From the NCBI RefSeq assembly GCF_001294645.1, contig NZ_CP011868.1:1178001-1242000 (forward strand): a DNA stretch of 64,000 bases, given 5' to 3'. Below the pieces are notes generated by a model. It saw only the letters and a program-made list of their open reading frames with translations, had not been told where the DNA came from and searched no databases. Below, piece after piece: positions 26,459-34,756 of this stretch. This DNA comes from Pseudonocardia sp. HH130629-09 (GTDB lineage: Bacteria > Actinomycetota > Actinomycetes > Mycobacteriales > Pseudonocardiaceae). The translations under genes and the position numbers were made by a program. The stretch's first letter is position 1. Each line of letters begins with the position of its first letter.

Positions 26459-27372
26459 CCGGGCGGCTCGTCCACTCCGGACAGGTCCTGGTCGACCTGG
26501 TCATGCAGGTTCCCGCGCTGCCCCCGCCGGGCGGCGACGTGCTCGCCACCGGCACCACGATGCTGCCCGGCGGCGGGTTCAACGTCGTCGCCGCGGCCGC
26601 CCGGGCCGGGGCCGAGGTCCTCTACGCCGGCGGGCACGGCGCCGGTCCGCACGGCGACCTGGTGCGGGCTGCGCTGGCCGCGGAGGGTGTCACGGTGACC
26701 GCGCCGCCCGACCCCGGTGGCGACACCGGGATCTGCGTGACCCTGGTCGACCCCTCCGGGGAACGGACCTTCGTCACCGGCAGCGGGGTCGAGACCGCGC
26801 TACCCGCCGGGCTTCCCGCGACCACCGCCGACGACGTGCTCTACGTGTCCGGCTACAGCCTGCTCGTCCCGGACAAGGCCGGGGCGCTGCTCGCCGCGGC
26901 CGAGGAGGCGTCGGCGACGGTGCTGCTCGATCCGGGGCCGCTGGTCACGGACGTGCCGGACACGCTGTGGGAGCGGATGCTCGCCGCGACCGGGGTGCTC
27001 AGCACCAACGCGCGGGAGGCGCGGCTGCTGACCGGGGAGCCGACCCCGGCGCGCGCCGCCGGGGCGCTGGCCCGGCAACTGCGCGACGACGCGGCCGTGG
27101 TCGTCCGCGACGGAGCCGCGGGCTGCGTGGTCGTCCGCGACGGGGCGGTGGAGGACGTCCCGGCGCCGGTGGTGGATGCCGTCGACACCAACGGCGCCGG
27201 GGACGCGCACTGCGGTGTCCTGGCCGCGGAGCTGCTGCGCGGCACCGCGTGGTCGGAGGCGGTCGCCCGGGCCGGTGCGGCCGCGGCGCTCGCGGTGACC
27301 CGGCACGGGCCGGCCACGGCGCCGACCCGGGCGGAGCTGGACGCGTTCCTCACCGGGGCCGCCGCGGGGTGA
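26455..27372 (+). CDS. PfkB-family (ribokinase-like) carbohydrate kinase
   Basis: The protein has 305 residues. The PfkB N-terminal Gly-Gly motif (MLPGGGFNVVAAAARAGA) and the C-terminal signature DTNGAGDAHCG, with its catalytic Asp, are intact. LSTNAREARLLTG is the usual middle segment. It phosphorylates a sugar or nucleoside, as YegV is presumed to do. The GTG start overlaps the permease stop, completing a GntR-hydrolase-permease-kinase unit. In the model proposed here it would trap ribose released by the hydrolase. A hairpin follows 7 bases after the stop. Confidence 0.9.
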   Translation: MTGRLVHSGQVLVDLVMQVPALPPPGGDVLATGTTMLPGGGFNVVAAAARAGAEVLYAGGHGAGPHGDLVRAALAAEGVTVTAPPDPGGDTGICVTLVDPSGERTFVTGSGVETALPAGLPATTADDVLYVSGYSLLVPDKAGALLAAAEEASATVLLDPGPLVTDVPDTLWERMLAATGVLSTNAREARLLTGEPTPARAAGALARQLRDDAAVVVRDGAAGCVVVRDGAVEDVPAPVVDAVDTNGAGDAHCGVLAAELLRGTAWSEAVARAGAAAALAVTRHGPATAPTRAELDAFLTGAAAG

Positions 27373-28078
27373 CGGTGCGCGCCGTCGCCGCGGGACGGCG
27401 GTGTGCTCCGTAGCCGCGGGATGGCGGGGCCGCTCCCGCCGCGGGCTCGCCGATCGACGCGCCGGGGCCGGCCGGGGTGCGCGTCGCCGTTCCATGATCG
27501 CCAGGAGTGGAGCGTGGAGGTGGGCGGACTGCACTCCGAACTCCACTCCTGGCGAGCATGGCCGGGGCGCCGGGATGGATGGGGCAGGGCCCCTCAGGTT
27601 CCGCGCCCGCCGCCGTCGCCATGCCCTGGACGGTCTCCTGGACCGCGCGGAACGCCGGGCCGCAGACGGTGGCGTCGCCCTCGGCGAGGGTTCCCGGGTC
27701 GGCCTGGCAGCCCTTCGCGGCGAAGTCGTCCAGCGCCTTCCCGACGAGGTCGGCCTGCGCGGCCGCGGCGGGTGCGTCCTGCCGGACCTGGGGCAGCACG
27801 TTGCGGATCTCGGTGGTGAACCGGCCGCAGCGCGGGAAGACCTTCGCCGCGTCGCCCGTCCAGCAGGGGTCCTGGGCGTAGAAGCGGAACTTGGTCCGCA
27901 GCGCCTCCAACCCGGGAGCGCCGACCCGCTCCGAGGCGGTCTGTCCCGGCCAGGGCTCGGTGTCCTGCGCCGACGAGGCGGCGGGACGGTCGGCGGAGCA
28001 GCCTGCCAGGAGCAGGGCGGCCACCAGCAGGACGGCCGCCCGCAGCAGGGACGTGATCGGGCGCGGGCACGGTTGCAC
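27350..28078 (-). CDS. lipoprotein of unknown function (C-terminus uncertain)
   Basis: The frame encodes 242 residues. The signal peptide RAAVLLVAALLLAGC ends in a lipobox (Cys about residue 28). The mature part to about residue 165 is conserved-looking, with four Cys (DPCWTG, FPRCGRF, KGCQADP, TVCGPAF), suggesting two disulfides in a secreted protein. After MATAAGAEPEGP the sequence becomes low-complexity and spans a palindromic repeat (27494-27559) and the kinase terminator. The true 3' end may therefore have been altered by insertion of that repeat. It overlaps the convergent kinase stop. No family recognised. Confidence 0.6.
   Translation of the reverse strand: MQPCPRPITSLLRAAVLLVAALLLAGCSADRPAASSAQDTEPWPGQTASERVGAPGLEALRTKFRFYAQDPCWTGDAAKVFPRCGRFTTEIRNVLPQVRQDAPAAAAQADLVGKALDDFAAKGCQADPGTLAEGDATVCGPAFRAVQETVQGMATAAGAEPEGPCPIHPGAPAMLARSGVRSAVRPPPRSTPGDHGTATRTPAGPGASIGEPAAGAAPPSRGYGAHRRPAATARTVTPRRPR
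27380..27400 (+). terminator. hairpin after the PfkB kinase gene
   Basis: CGCCGTC (27380-27386) and GACGGCG (27394-27400) form a 7-bp stem with a 7-base loop, 7 bases downstream of the kinase stop. Confidence 0.45.
27494..27559. repeat. palindromic repeat, 19-bp arms
   Basis: ATGATCGCCAGGAGTGGAG (27494-27512) and CTCCACTCCTGGCGAGCAT (27541-27559) pair with one mismatch around a 28-base loop. The element lies in the 3' part of the lipoprotein frame. It looks like a REP-type dispersed palindrome; only one copy is present in this window. Confidence 0.6.
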
Positions 28079-28138
28079 ACCGAGACGGTAGGCCCGCGCC
28101 GATCGCCCCGGGAGCCGGGGCGGCGTGGCGGGGCGGGG

Positions 28139-28996
28139 TCAGCTCGGGAGGAGCCCGGTGAGCGTCGTGCGCAGCAGCCCCAGCGCCTCGGCCGGGTTGT
28201 CCCAGAACACCATGTGCCCGGCGTCCGGGACGGCGACGAGCCGGGCGTCCGGCCGGGCGGCGGCGAGCTCGGCGACCCCGGACGCGGGCACGACGGGGGA
28301 GTCCGCGCCGTACAGCAGGGTCACCGGCGCCGGGACGCTCGGCCAGACGTCGAAGAAGTCCTCGGACTCGAACCCGGCGTGCGTCGCGGCGATCGCGGCC
28401 TCGTCGCAGGAGGACAGCCAGCGTGCGCGCAGCTCCTGCTCGCGGCGGGGCCAGCGCGGCCAGGACCGCGCGACCCCGTCGGCGTCGGTGCCGTGCTGCG
28501 CCTCGTGCAGCTGGCCCAGGAACGCCTCCAGCGTCGTCGGGTACGGCGAGCGGCCGGGTCCCGACAGCGGCGGGTCGACGAGCACGGCGCCGCCGACCGG
28601 CCGTCGCGTGGCGGCGACGGCGGCGATCCGGGCGCCCATCGAGTGCCCGAACAGCACCGTGTCGGGGCCCAGGTCCAGCGCGTCGAGCACGGCCAGCGCG
28701 TCACCGGCGTAGTCGTCGAGGGTCCAGGAGTCGCCGGTGTCGGACAGCCCGCGACCGCGGACGTCGAGCACCACCGGGCGGCACAGGTCGACGAGCTCGC
28801 GGGCGACGAAGTCCATCGTCACCGCGGGGCTGGTGATGCCGGGCAGGACCAGGACGGCGACGCCGTCGCCGCCGTGGTCCAGGGCGTGCAGCGCCAGGTC
28901 GCCGTGCCGCACCCAGCGGGACACGGCGGGGACGTAGGCGAGGTCGGCGAGCGCGTCCTGGCGGACCTGCCGGAGACGGGTGGACGTGACGGTCAC
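28139..28996 (-). CDS. nicD: N-formylmaleamate deformylase (alpha/beta hydrolase)
   Basis: The protein has 285 residues of the alpha/beta hydrolase fold. The nucleophile elbow is GHSMGA (about residue 125), the acid is probably in LYGADSPV, and the histidine is in PDAGHMVFWDNP. NicD hydrolyses N-formylmaleamate, the NicX product, to maleamate and formate. The assignment rests on the fold plus its position as last gene of the right nic operon, next to nicF. The GTG start at 28996 overlaps the nicF stop by 4 bases. Confidence 0.88.
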   Translation of the reverse strand: MTVTSTRLRQVRQDALADLAYVPAVSRWVRHGDLALHALDHGGDGVAVLVLPGITSPAVTMDFVARELVDLCRPVVLDVRGRGLSDTGDSWTLDDYAGDALAVLDALDLGPDTVLFGHSMGARIAAVAATRRPVGGAVLVDPPLSGPGRSPYPTTLEAFLGQLHEAQHGTDADGVARSWPRWPRREQELRARWLSSCDEAAIAATHAGFESEDFFDVWPSVPAPVTLLYGADSPVVPASGVAELAAARPDARLVAVPDAGHMVFWDNPAEALGLLRTTLTGLLPS

Positions 28997-29646
28997 AGGA
29001 GTCCCTTCAGGTAGGCGAGCGCGTCGTCGAGACCGATCACGTCGCCGTACTTGGCGTGGATGTCGAACAGGTTCGCCTCGTGCGGCCCGGCCGCGCGGTC
29101 GCCGACGCACTCACGCGGCACCAGTACGCCGAACCCGGACTGGACGGCGTCGACGGCGGTCGCGCGGACACAGCCCGAGGTGGTGGCCCCGCACACCAGC
29201 ACGGTGTCCACACCGGAGGACTGCAGCAGGGTCGCGAGCCCGGTGTCGAAGAACGCCGAGGCACCCTTCTTGGTCAGGGTGTGGTCGGTGCCGCGGACGT
29301 CGAGCCGGGGGTCGAAGCCGACGGCGGCCGAACCCTCGACGAGCGAGCGCATGCCGGGCGCCTTCACCAGCCAGGGCAGGGTGTCGAGCTCGGCGGGGGT
29401 GTAGGCGATCGTCGTCCACACCACCGGGGCGTCGAGGGGGCGGGCCGCCCCGACCAGCGCCGACGTCGCCGCGACGACCTCGGACAGCTCGCTGCCGGTG
29501 GGCAGCGCGGGGTCGGTGAACCCGACCGTCAGGTCCACGACGACGACCGCGGGCCGGGTCCCGCGCCGCGCGGCGGCGCCGAACCCGGCGGTTGCGTAGG
29601 TCGCGTCGGTGCCGGCCCCGTGCAGACCGGTGGCGTGCGGGCTCAT
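28993..29646 (-). CDS. nicF: maleamate amidohydrolase (isochorismatase-like)
   Basis: The protein has 217 residues of the cysteine hydrolase/isochorismatase family. The Asp-Lys-Cys triad is visible as D in VVVVDLTVGFTD, K in LTKKGASAFFDT and C in GATTSGCVRATAVDA. It converts maleamate to maleate and ammonia. It sits between nicD and the hydroxylase genes with 4-base overlaps on both sides. Start ATG 29646 overlaps the stop of the [2Fe-2S] subunit gene. Confidence 0.9.
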   Translation of the reverse strand: MSPHATGLHGAGTDATYATAGFGAAARRGTRPAVVVVDLTVGFTDPALPTGSELSEVVAATSALVGAARPLDAPVVWTTIAYTPAELDTLPWLVKAPGMRSLVEGSAAVGFDPRLDVRGTDHTLTKKGASAFFDTGLATLLQSSGVDTVLVCGATTSGCVRATAVDAVQSGFGVLVPRECVGDRAAGPHEANLFDIHAKYGDVIGLDDALAYLKGLL

Positions 29647-30215
29647 GCGGATGCTCCGTCCAGTGCGGACTGCGGTGCGGACTGCGGTGCGGACTGCGGT
29701 GCGGAACGGGGTGCGGAGTCCAGTGCGGACTGCAGCGCGGCGCGGCGCCGGCCCGCGCAGTCCTCCACGGCGTCGACGATGGTCTGGTAGCCGGTGCACC
29801 GGCACAGGTTCGACGCCACGACCTCGCGGATCTCCTCGCGATCCGCGTCGGGGGACTCGGCGAGGTAGCCCTCGGCCAGCATCAGGAACCCGGGGGTGCA
29901 GAAGCCGCACTGCAGACCGTGGTGCTCGCCGAAGCACCGCTGCAGGTCCGACAGCCCGCCGTCGGGCCCAGACAGCGACTCGACCGTGCGGATCGCTGCG
30001 TTCTCCACCTGCACGGCGAACAGCAGGCAGGCCCGGGCGGGCGCGTCGTCGACGAGCACGGTGCACGCCCCGCAGATCCCGTGCTCGCAGCCGACGTGGG
30101 TGCCGGTCAGCCCCAGGTCGTGGCGGAGCACGTCGGCCAGCGTGCGGCGCGGCGGGATCGCCAGCTCGTGACGCTCGCCGTTGACGGTCAGCTCGACCAG
30201 CTGGACGTCGGTCAC
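29643..30215 (-). CDS. nicotinate hydroxylase, [2Fe-2S] small subunit
   Basis: The protein has 190 residues. The N-terminal plant-type ferredoxin cluster is C-x4-C-x2-C (CEHGICGAC) plus a later Cys (ACLLF). The second cluster is CGFC and CRC in LQCGFCTPGF and NLCRCTGYQT. It passes electrons from the Mo centre to FAD in xanthine-dehydrogenase-family hydroxylases. After residue ~160 the C-terminus has Ser-Ala-Pro-Gln tetrapeptide repeats encoded by a 12-bp tandem repeat, which is unusual. GTG start overlaps the large-subunit stop. Confidence 0.9.
   Translation of the reverse strand: MTDVQLVELTVNGERHELAIPPRRTLADVLRHDLGLTGTHVGCEHGICGACTVLVDDAPARACLLFAVQVENAAIRTVESLSGPDGGLSDLQRCFGEHHGLQCGFCTPGFLMLAEGYLAESPDADREEIREVVASNLCRCTGYQTIVDAVEDCAGRRRAALQSALDSAPRSAPQSAPQSAPQSALDGASA
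29661..29736. repeat. 12-bp tandem repeat (SAPQ codons) in the small hydroxylase subunit
   Basis: GCGGACTGCGGT repeats three times in a row with degenerate flanking copies (including GTGCGGAACGGG and the repeated GTCCAGTGCGGACTGC). It encodes SALDSAPRSAPQSAPQSAPQ in the C-terminal tail. The unit keeps frame, so slippage would lengthen or shorten the tail without truncation. Confidence 0.7.
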
Positions 30216-32563
30216 GATGCCTCCTGGTTCAGGGCCGCGAAGAGGGCGGCGCGGGGGATCGGGGTGGAGTCCAGCTCGACGCCGGTCGTGCGCAGCGCGT
30301 CGTTGACGGCGTTGAGCACGGCCGCGGGGGCGCCGATCGTGCCGCCCTCGCCCGCGCCCTTCGCGCCGTCGGCGGTGAACGCGCACGGCGTCTCGAGGTG
30401 CTCGATGCGCACGTCGGGGATCTCGGCGGCGGTCGGGACCTTGTACTCCATGAAGCTCGGCGCGAGCGGCTGGCCGAGCTCGTCGTAGACGACCTGCTCG
30501 AACAGCGCCCCGGCGATGCCCTGGGCGATGCCGCCGCGGGCCTGCCCCTCGACGACGCGCGGGTGGATGGCGACGCCGCAGTCCTCGACGCAGACGTAGC
30601 GCAGGATCTCCACGCCGCCGGTGCCCGGGTCCAGCGCGACGACGCAGCCGTGCGTGGCGTTGGAGAAAGTGCCGTCGCCGCCGACGTCGAAGCTCGCCGT
30701 CGCGGTCAGGCCCGGCCCGACCTCCTTGGGCAGCAGGTGCGCGCGCAGGTAGGCGACGTCGGCCAGCTCGGCGTAGGAGAACGTGCGGTCCCCGGCGCGC
30801 ACCCCGCCGCGGCCGTCGAGCCGGGCCGAGTCCACGTCGGTCCCGGCCAGGTGTGCGGCCAGGGCACGGAGCTGGTCGCCCAGCTTCACCGCCGCCGCGG
30901 CCGCCGCGGACCCGCCGATCGTCACCGAGCGGGACGCGAACGAGCCCCACCCGTAGGTGATCCGGTCGGTGTCGCCCTGGACGATCGTGACCTTGTCGTA
31001 GGGCAGGCCGAGCCTGTCGGCGACGATCTGGGCGAAGGTCGTCTCGTGGCTCTGGCCGTGCGAGAGCGTGCCGGTGGTGACGGTGACCGTGCCGTCCAGG
31101 TCCATCGTGATCTGGGACAGGTCGAACCCGGGGACGACCTGCATCTTCCGCGCCGCGAACGCGCCGGAGCCGTAGCCGGTGCGTTCGGAGAAGCAGGAGT
31201 AGCCGATGCCGAGGACCCGGCCGTCGGACAGGCTGCGCCCGGGCCAGCCCTCGTCGCGCAGCACCTGCTCGCACAGGTCCAGCGACTCCCGGTAGGACCC
31301 CGGGTCGTAGGTGATCGCGTTGACCCCGCGGTAGGGGAACTCGGTGATCAGGTTGCGGCGGCGGACCTCCAGGGCGTCGAGCCCGAGCTCGCGGGCGGCG
31401 CGCTCCATCAGCCGCTCCATCACCATCACGTACTGCGGCCGGGACACCCCGCGGTACGGCGCGGTCGGCGCCTTGTTCGTGGTGACCGCACGGCCGCGCA
31501 CCCGGTAGGCCGGCACCCGGTAGACGCCGGGCATCTCCGCCGAGGCCATCAGCGGCTCGATGCCCGCGGTGAACGGGTAGCAGGAGTAGGCGCCCATGTC
31601 GCAGACGACGTCGGACTCCAGGGCGAGGATCTCCCCGTCGGCGGTGAACGCGGCGCGGGCGGTGTAGTGCTGCTCGCGGGCCAGGAAGCTCGCGGTCAGC
31701 GCCTCGCGCCGGTCCTCGATCCACTTCACCGGACGGCGGAGCCGCTTCGCGGCGGCGGCGGCGATCTCCTCCCGGCCGACGACGCACTTCTGCCCGAAGC
31801 CGCCGCCCATGTCCGGCACCAGGACCCGGACCTGTCTCTCGTCGAGCCCGGCACAGCGGGCCAGGACCGTGCGGACCTGGTGCGGGACCTGGGTGCAGGT
31901 GCGCACGACCAGCTGCTCGTCGCGGTCGTCCCAGTCGGCGACGACGCCGCGGGTCTCCAGCGGGAGCGCATTCTGCCGACCGGTCCGTGCCTCGACCGAG
32001 ACGACCGTGTGCGCGTCGGCGAACACGTCGTCGATGCCCTCGGTCGCGAACAGCGACACGTCCACGAGCACGTTGCCGGGGGCCTCGTCGTGCACCGGCG
32101 GGCCGGCCGCGGCCAGCGCGGCGGCCTCGGTGACCACCGGGTCGAGCGGGTCGAGCCCGACGAGGGCAGCCTCCACCCCGTCCTCGGCGGCGTAGGGGTC
32201 GGTGGCGAGCACGATCGCGAGCGGTTCGCCGACGTAGCGGACCTTCTCCCCGGCCAGCACCGGCATCGAGGTCGGGACGAACTCCTCGATCGGCCGGTCG
32301 AGCAACGCGGTGATGTCGCGCAGGGCGAGGTCGGCGGCGGCGAACGCGGCGACGACGCCGGGGACCGCACGGACCTCGGACAGGTCGACGTCGACCACCC
32401 TGGCGTGTGCCTCGGTGCTGCGCACGAACGCGGCGTGCAGCATCCGGGGCAGCGTGATGTCGTCGACGAACCGGCCGCGGCCGGTGAGCAGCCGCGGGTC
32501 CTCCCGGCGCGGGACGGACGCGCCGACCCAGCTGCCGTCGCGGCGGAATCCGGGCTCAGCCAC
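30212..32563 (-). CDS. nicotinate hydroxylase, molybdopterin large subunit
   Basis: The protein has 783 residues of the CoxL/XdhB family. Moco-binding segments include GGGFGQKCVVGREEIAAAAA (about residue 250) and GQSHETTFAQIVADRLGLP. The active-site Glu is in GAKGAGEGGTIGAPA near residue 740. By context it hydroxylates nicotinate at C6 using water. The closest architecture is the three-subunit CoxLMS/KdhLMS type, not the NicAB-with-cytochrome type of Pseudomonas. The GTG start overlaps the FAD-subunit stop by 8 bases. The substrate is inferred from the nic genes around it. Confidence 0.88.
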   Translation of the reverse strand: MAEPGFRRDGSWVGASVPRREDPRLLTGRGRFVDDITLPRMLHAAFVRSTEAHARVVDVDLSEVRAVPGVVAAFAAADLALRDITALLDRPIEEFVPTSMPVLAGEKVRYVGEPLAIVLATDPYAAEDGVEAALVGLDPLDPVVTEAAALAAAGPPVHDEAPGNVLVDVSLFATEGIDDVFADAHTVVSVEARTGRQNALPLETRGVVADWDDRDEQLVVRTCTQVPHQVRTVLARCAGLDERQVRVLVPDMGGGFGQKCVVGREEIAAAAAKRLRRPVKWIEDRREALTASFLAREQHYTARAAFTADGEILALESDVVCDMGAYSCYPFTAGIEPLMASAEMPGVYRVPAYRVRGRAVTTNKAPTAPYRGVSRPQYVMVMERLMERAARELGLDALEVRRRNLITEFPYRGVNAITYDPGSYRESLDLCEQVLRDEGWPGRSLSDGRVLGIGYSCFSERTGYGSGAFAARKMQVVPGFDLSQITMDLDGTVTVTTGTLSHGQSHETTFAQIVADRLGLPYDKVTIVQGDTDRITYGWGSFASRSVTIGGSAAAAAAVKLGDQLRALAAHLAGTDVDSARLDGRGGVRAGDRTFSYAELADVAYLRAHLLPKEVGPGLTATASFDVGGDGTFSNATHGCVVALDPGTGGVEILRYVCVEDCGVAIHPRVVEGQARGGIAQGIAGALFEQVVYDELGQPLAPSFMEYKVPTAAEIPDVRIEHLETPCAFTADGAKGAGEGGTIGAPAAVLNAVNDALRTTGVELDSTPIPRAALFAALNQEAS

Positions 32564-33341
32564 CGGCGGCCTCCTCCCGTGCCCGGGCGACGAGGGTGCG
32601 GACCAGGCCGCGGCGGTACGCCGCGGGGATCCCGGCCTCGTCGCGCAGCTCCAGCCCGTCGGCGATCTCCGACGGCGTCCCGGCCGGGCCGACCAGCAGC
32701 GGGACGGCGCCGACCCCACCGAGCACGACCTCCTCGGTGTCCAGGTCCACCCCCGCCGCGACGACGGCGAAGTCGCCACGCCGGTCGGCGTACTCGGTGA
32801 GCGCCCCCCGCGGCGCGGGCCGGGGGAACACGACCTCGACGATCACCTCGTCGGGGGCCAGGGCGGTGGTGAACGGACCGAGGAAGAACTCCCGCGCCCG
32901 GATCTCGCGGCGCCCGCCCGGCCCCTCGGCGACGACCACGGCGTCGAGGAGCACGGCCAGCAGACACCACTCGGCGGTGGCGTCGCCGTGCGCGATCGAC
33001 CCGCCGACGGTGCCGCGGGTGCGGATCGGCAGGTGCCCGACCCAGCGCATCGCGGCCGGGAGAACCCCGAAGTCCGGCCCGAGGTCGGCCCGCTCGACGG
33101 CCCGGTGCGTGGTGAGTGCGCCGATCCGGAGTGCACCGCCGGTGCGGTGGATGCCGGCCAGGCCCGGCACGTGCGTGAGGTCGATCAGGTGCCCGGGGCG
33201 GGCCATCCGGTAGTTCATCATCGCGACCAGGCTCTGCCCGCCGGCGAGCAGCTTGGGCTCGTCGTCGGCCAACTCGGTCAGCAGGTCGACCGCCCCGCGC
33301 ACCGACGACGCCCGGTGGTAGGTGAACGCGGCGGGCTTCAC
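32556..33341 (-). CDS. nicotinate hydroxylase, FAD-binding medium subunit
   Basis: The protein has 261 residues of the CoxM family. FAD motifs are AGGQSLVAMMNYRMARP (about residues 32-48) and TRGTVGGSIAHGDATAEW (about residues 105-122). It takes electrons from the [2Fe-2S] subunit. Together with the two following genes it makes a complete L-M-S molybdenum hydroxylase. GTG start overlaps the MFS stop by 4 bases. Confidence 0.9.
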   Translation of the reverse strand: MKPAAFTYHRASSVRGAVDLLTELADDEPKLLAGGQSLVAMMNYRMARPGHLIDLTHVPGLAGIHRTGGALRIGALTTHRAVERADLGPDFGVLPAAMRWVGHLPIRTRGTVGGSIAHGDATAEWCLLAVLLDAVVVAEGPGGRREIRAREFFLGPFTTALAPDEVIVEVVFPRPAPRGALTEYADRRGDFAVVAAGVDLDTEEVVLGGVGAVPLLVGPAGTPSEIADGLELRDEAGIPAAYRRGLVRTLVARAREEAAGG

Positions 33342-34744
33342 GCCTTCTCCACCCGCTCCACGGCCGGCGCGTCGAGGGTCTGCTCGTCGCCGGTGATGCG
33401 GTCCAGCTCGCGACCCCGGGTCTCGGGGGCGCCCAGCGCCATGAACGTCACCGCGGCCAGCACCAGCAGCGCCATCAGCGTGAAGGTCAGCGGCAGGCCC
33501 AGCACCGGCCACAGCAGGCTGCCGAAGATCAGCGGGACGAACCCGGTGACCGCCCGGCTCGACGACGACGCCCAGCCGAAGCCCGAGGCCCGCAGCTCGG
33601 TGGGGTAGAGCTCGGAGACGTAGGCGTACATGACCGGGATGACGACCAGGGCGAAGAACCCGAACACCGCGATCATCGCGACCGCCGCCGTGGACGAGCC
33701 CATGACCAGCGAGAACACGACCAGCGACAGTGCGGCGCACGGTCCCGCGACGCCGATGACCCACTTGCGGCCGACGACCTCGACCAGCAGCACCGAGGTG
33801 ATGACCCCGAGGATGCCGACCGCGTTCATGACCGTGGTGGAGGCGAACGCGGCCACCTCGCCCATGCCCTGGGCCCGCAGGATCGACGGCATCCAGGACA
33901 GCGCGGCGTAGTAGACGACCATGACGGTGATGAACAGCGACCAGGCGACGCCGGTGATGCGCGGGTTGAACGACCACACCATGCGCAGCTGCTCGGCCAG
34001 CGCGCCGAGACCGCGGCGGCGCGAGGTGGTCGGCTCCGGCGCGGCGGCGGTGATCGTGTACTGCTCGACGGGGGCGCCGGTGCGGCGGACCATGTCGTCG
34101 ATGACGGCGCGGGCCTCGGCCTCGCGGCCGGTCCGGGCCAGGTAGAGCGGGGACTCCGGGACGCCGCGGCGGACCCAGACCAGCAGCAGCGCGGGCAGCA
34201 CCATCAGCGCGAGCATCCAGCGCCAGTTGCCCTCGACGGGCACCAGCAGGGTCGCCGACAGCCCGGCGAGGGTGGCGCCGATCGGCCACCAGTCGTCCAT
34301 CGCGGCGAGCACCTTGCCCCGGTAGCGCCGGGGTGAGAACTCACTGACGATCGCGTAGTCGACCGGGATGCAGCCGCCGAGCCCGATGCCGGCCAGGAAG
34401 CGCAGCGCCAGGAAGACCTCCCAGCTGGGGGAGAAGGCGCCCAGTACGGAGAACAGGGCGAAGATCAGCAGCGTGATGCTGAAGACCCGCTTGCGGCCCA
34501 TCCGGTCGGCGATCGTGCCGAACGCGACGGCGCCGACGGCCATGCCGATGAGGTTGGCCGTCGCGACGAGGCCGCGCTGGCCGGTCGAGAGGTCGAACTC
34601 GACGCCGAGCAGTGGGGTGAGGAAGCCGTTGAGGGCGACGTCCCAGGCGTCGAACATGTAGCCGAGGCCGCCGATGAGGAAGATCTTCCCCCGGACGCCC
34701 CAGCGCCAGGGCAGGTCCTGGACGACCTGGTCTCCGGTACGCAT
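33338..34744 (-). CDS. MFS transporter, probable nicotinate (aromatic acid) importer
   Basis: The protein has 468 residues and 12 membrane helices. Motifs of the sugar-porter/aromatic-acid symporter branch are present: DRMGRKRVFS in loop 2-3, GGCIPVDYAIVSEFSPRRYRGK and SELYPTELRASG. It lies second in the nicC operon, so nicotinate or 6-hydroxynicotinate uptake is the natural role. The sequence itself cannot fix the substrate. Confidence 0.85.
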   Translation of the reverse strand: MRTGDQVVQDLPWRWGVRGKIFLIGGLGYMFDAWDVALNGFLTPLLGVEFDLSTGQRGLVATANLIGMAVGAVAFGTIADRMGRKRVFSITLLIFALFSVLGAFSPSWEVFLALRFLAGIGLGGCIPVDYAIVSEFSPRRYRGKVLAAMDDWWPIGATLAGLSATLLVPVEGNWRWMLALMVLPALLLVWVRRGVPESPLYLARTGREAEARAVIDDMVRRTGAPVEQYTITAAAPEPTTSRRRGLGALAEQLRMVWSFNPRITGVAWSLFITVMVVYYAALSWMPSILRAQGMGEVAAFASTTVMNAVGILGVITSVLLVEVVGRKWVIGVAGPCAALSLVVFSLVMGSSTAAVAMIAVFGFFALVVIPVMYAYVSELYPTELRASGFGWASSSSRAVTGFVPLIFGSLLWPVLGLPLTFTLMALLVLAAVTFMALGAPETRGRELDRITGDEQTLDAPAVERVEKA

Positions 34745-34756
34745 GTCGGTGCTCCT

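Noticed and set aside
29661..29736. CRISPR array
   Set aside because: The 12-bp units are contiguous with no spacers, lie inside a gene and code in frame.
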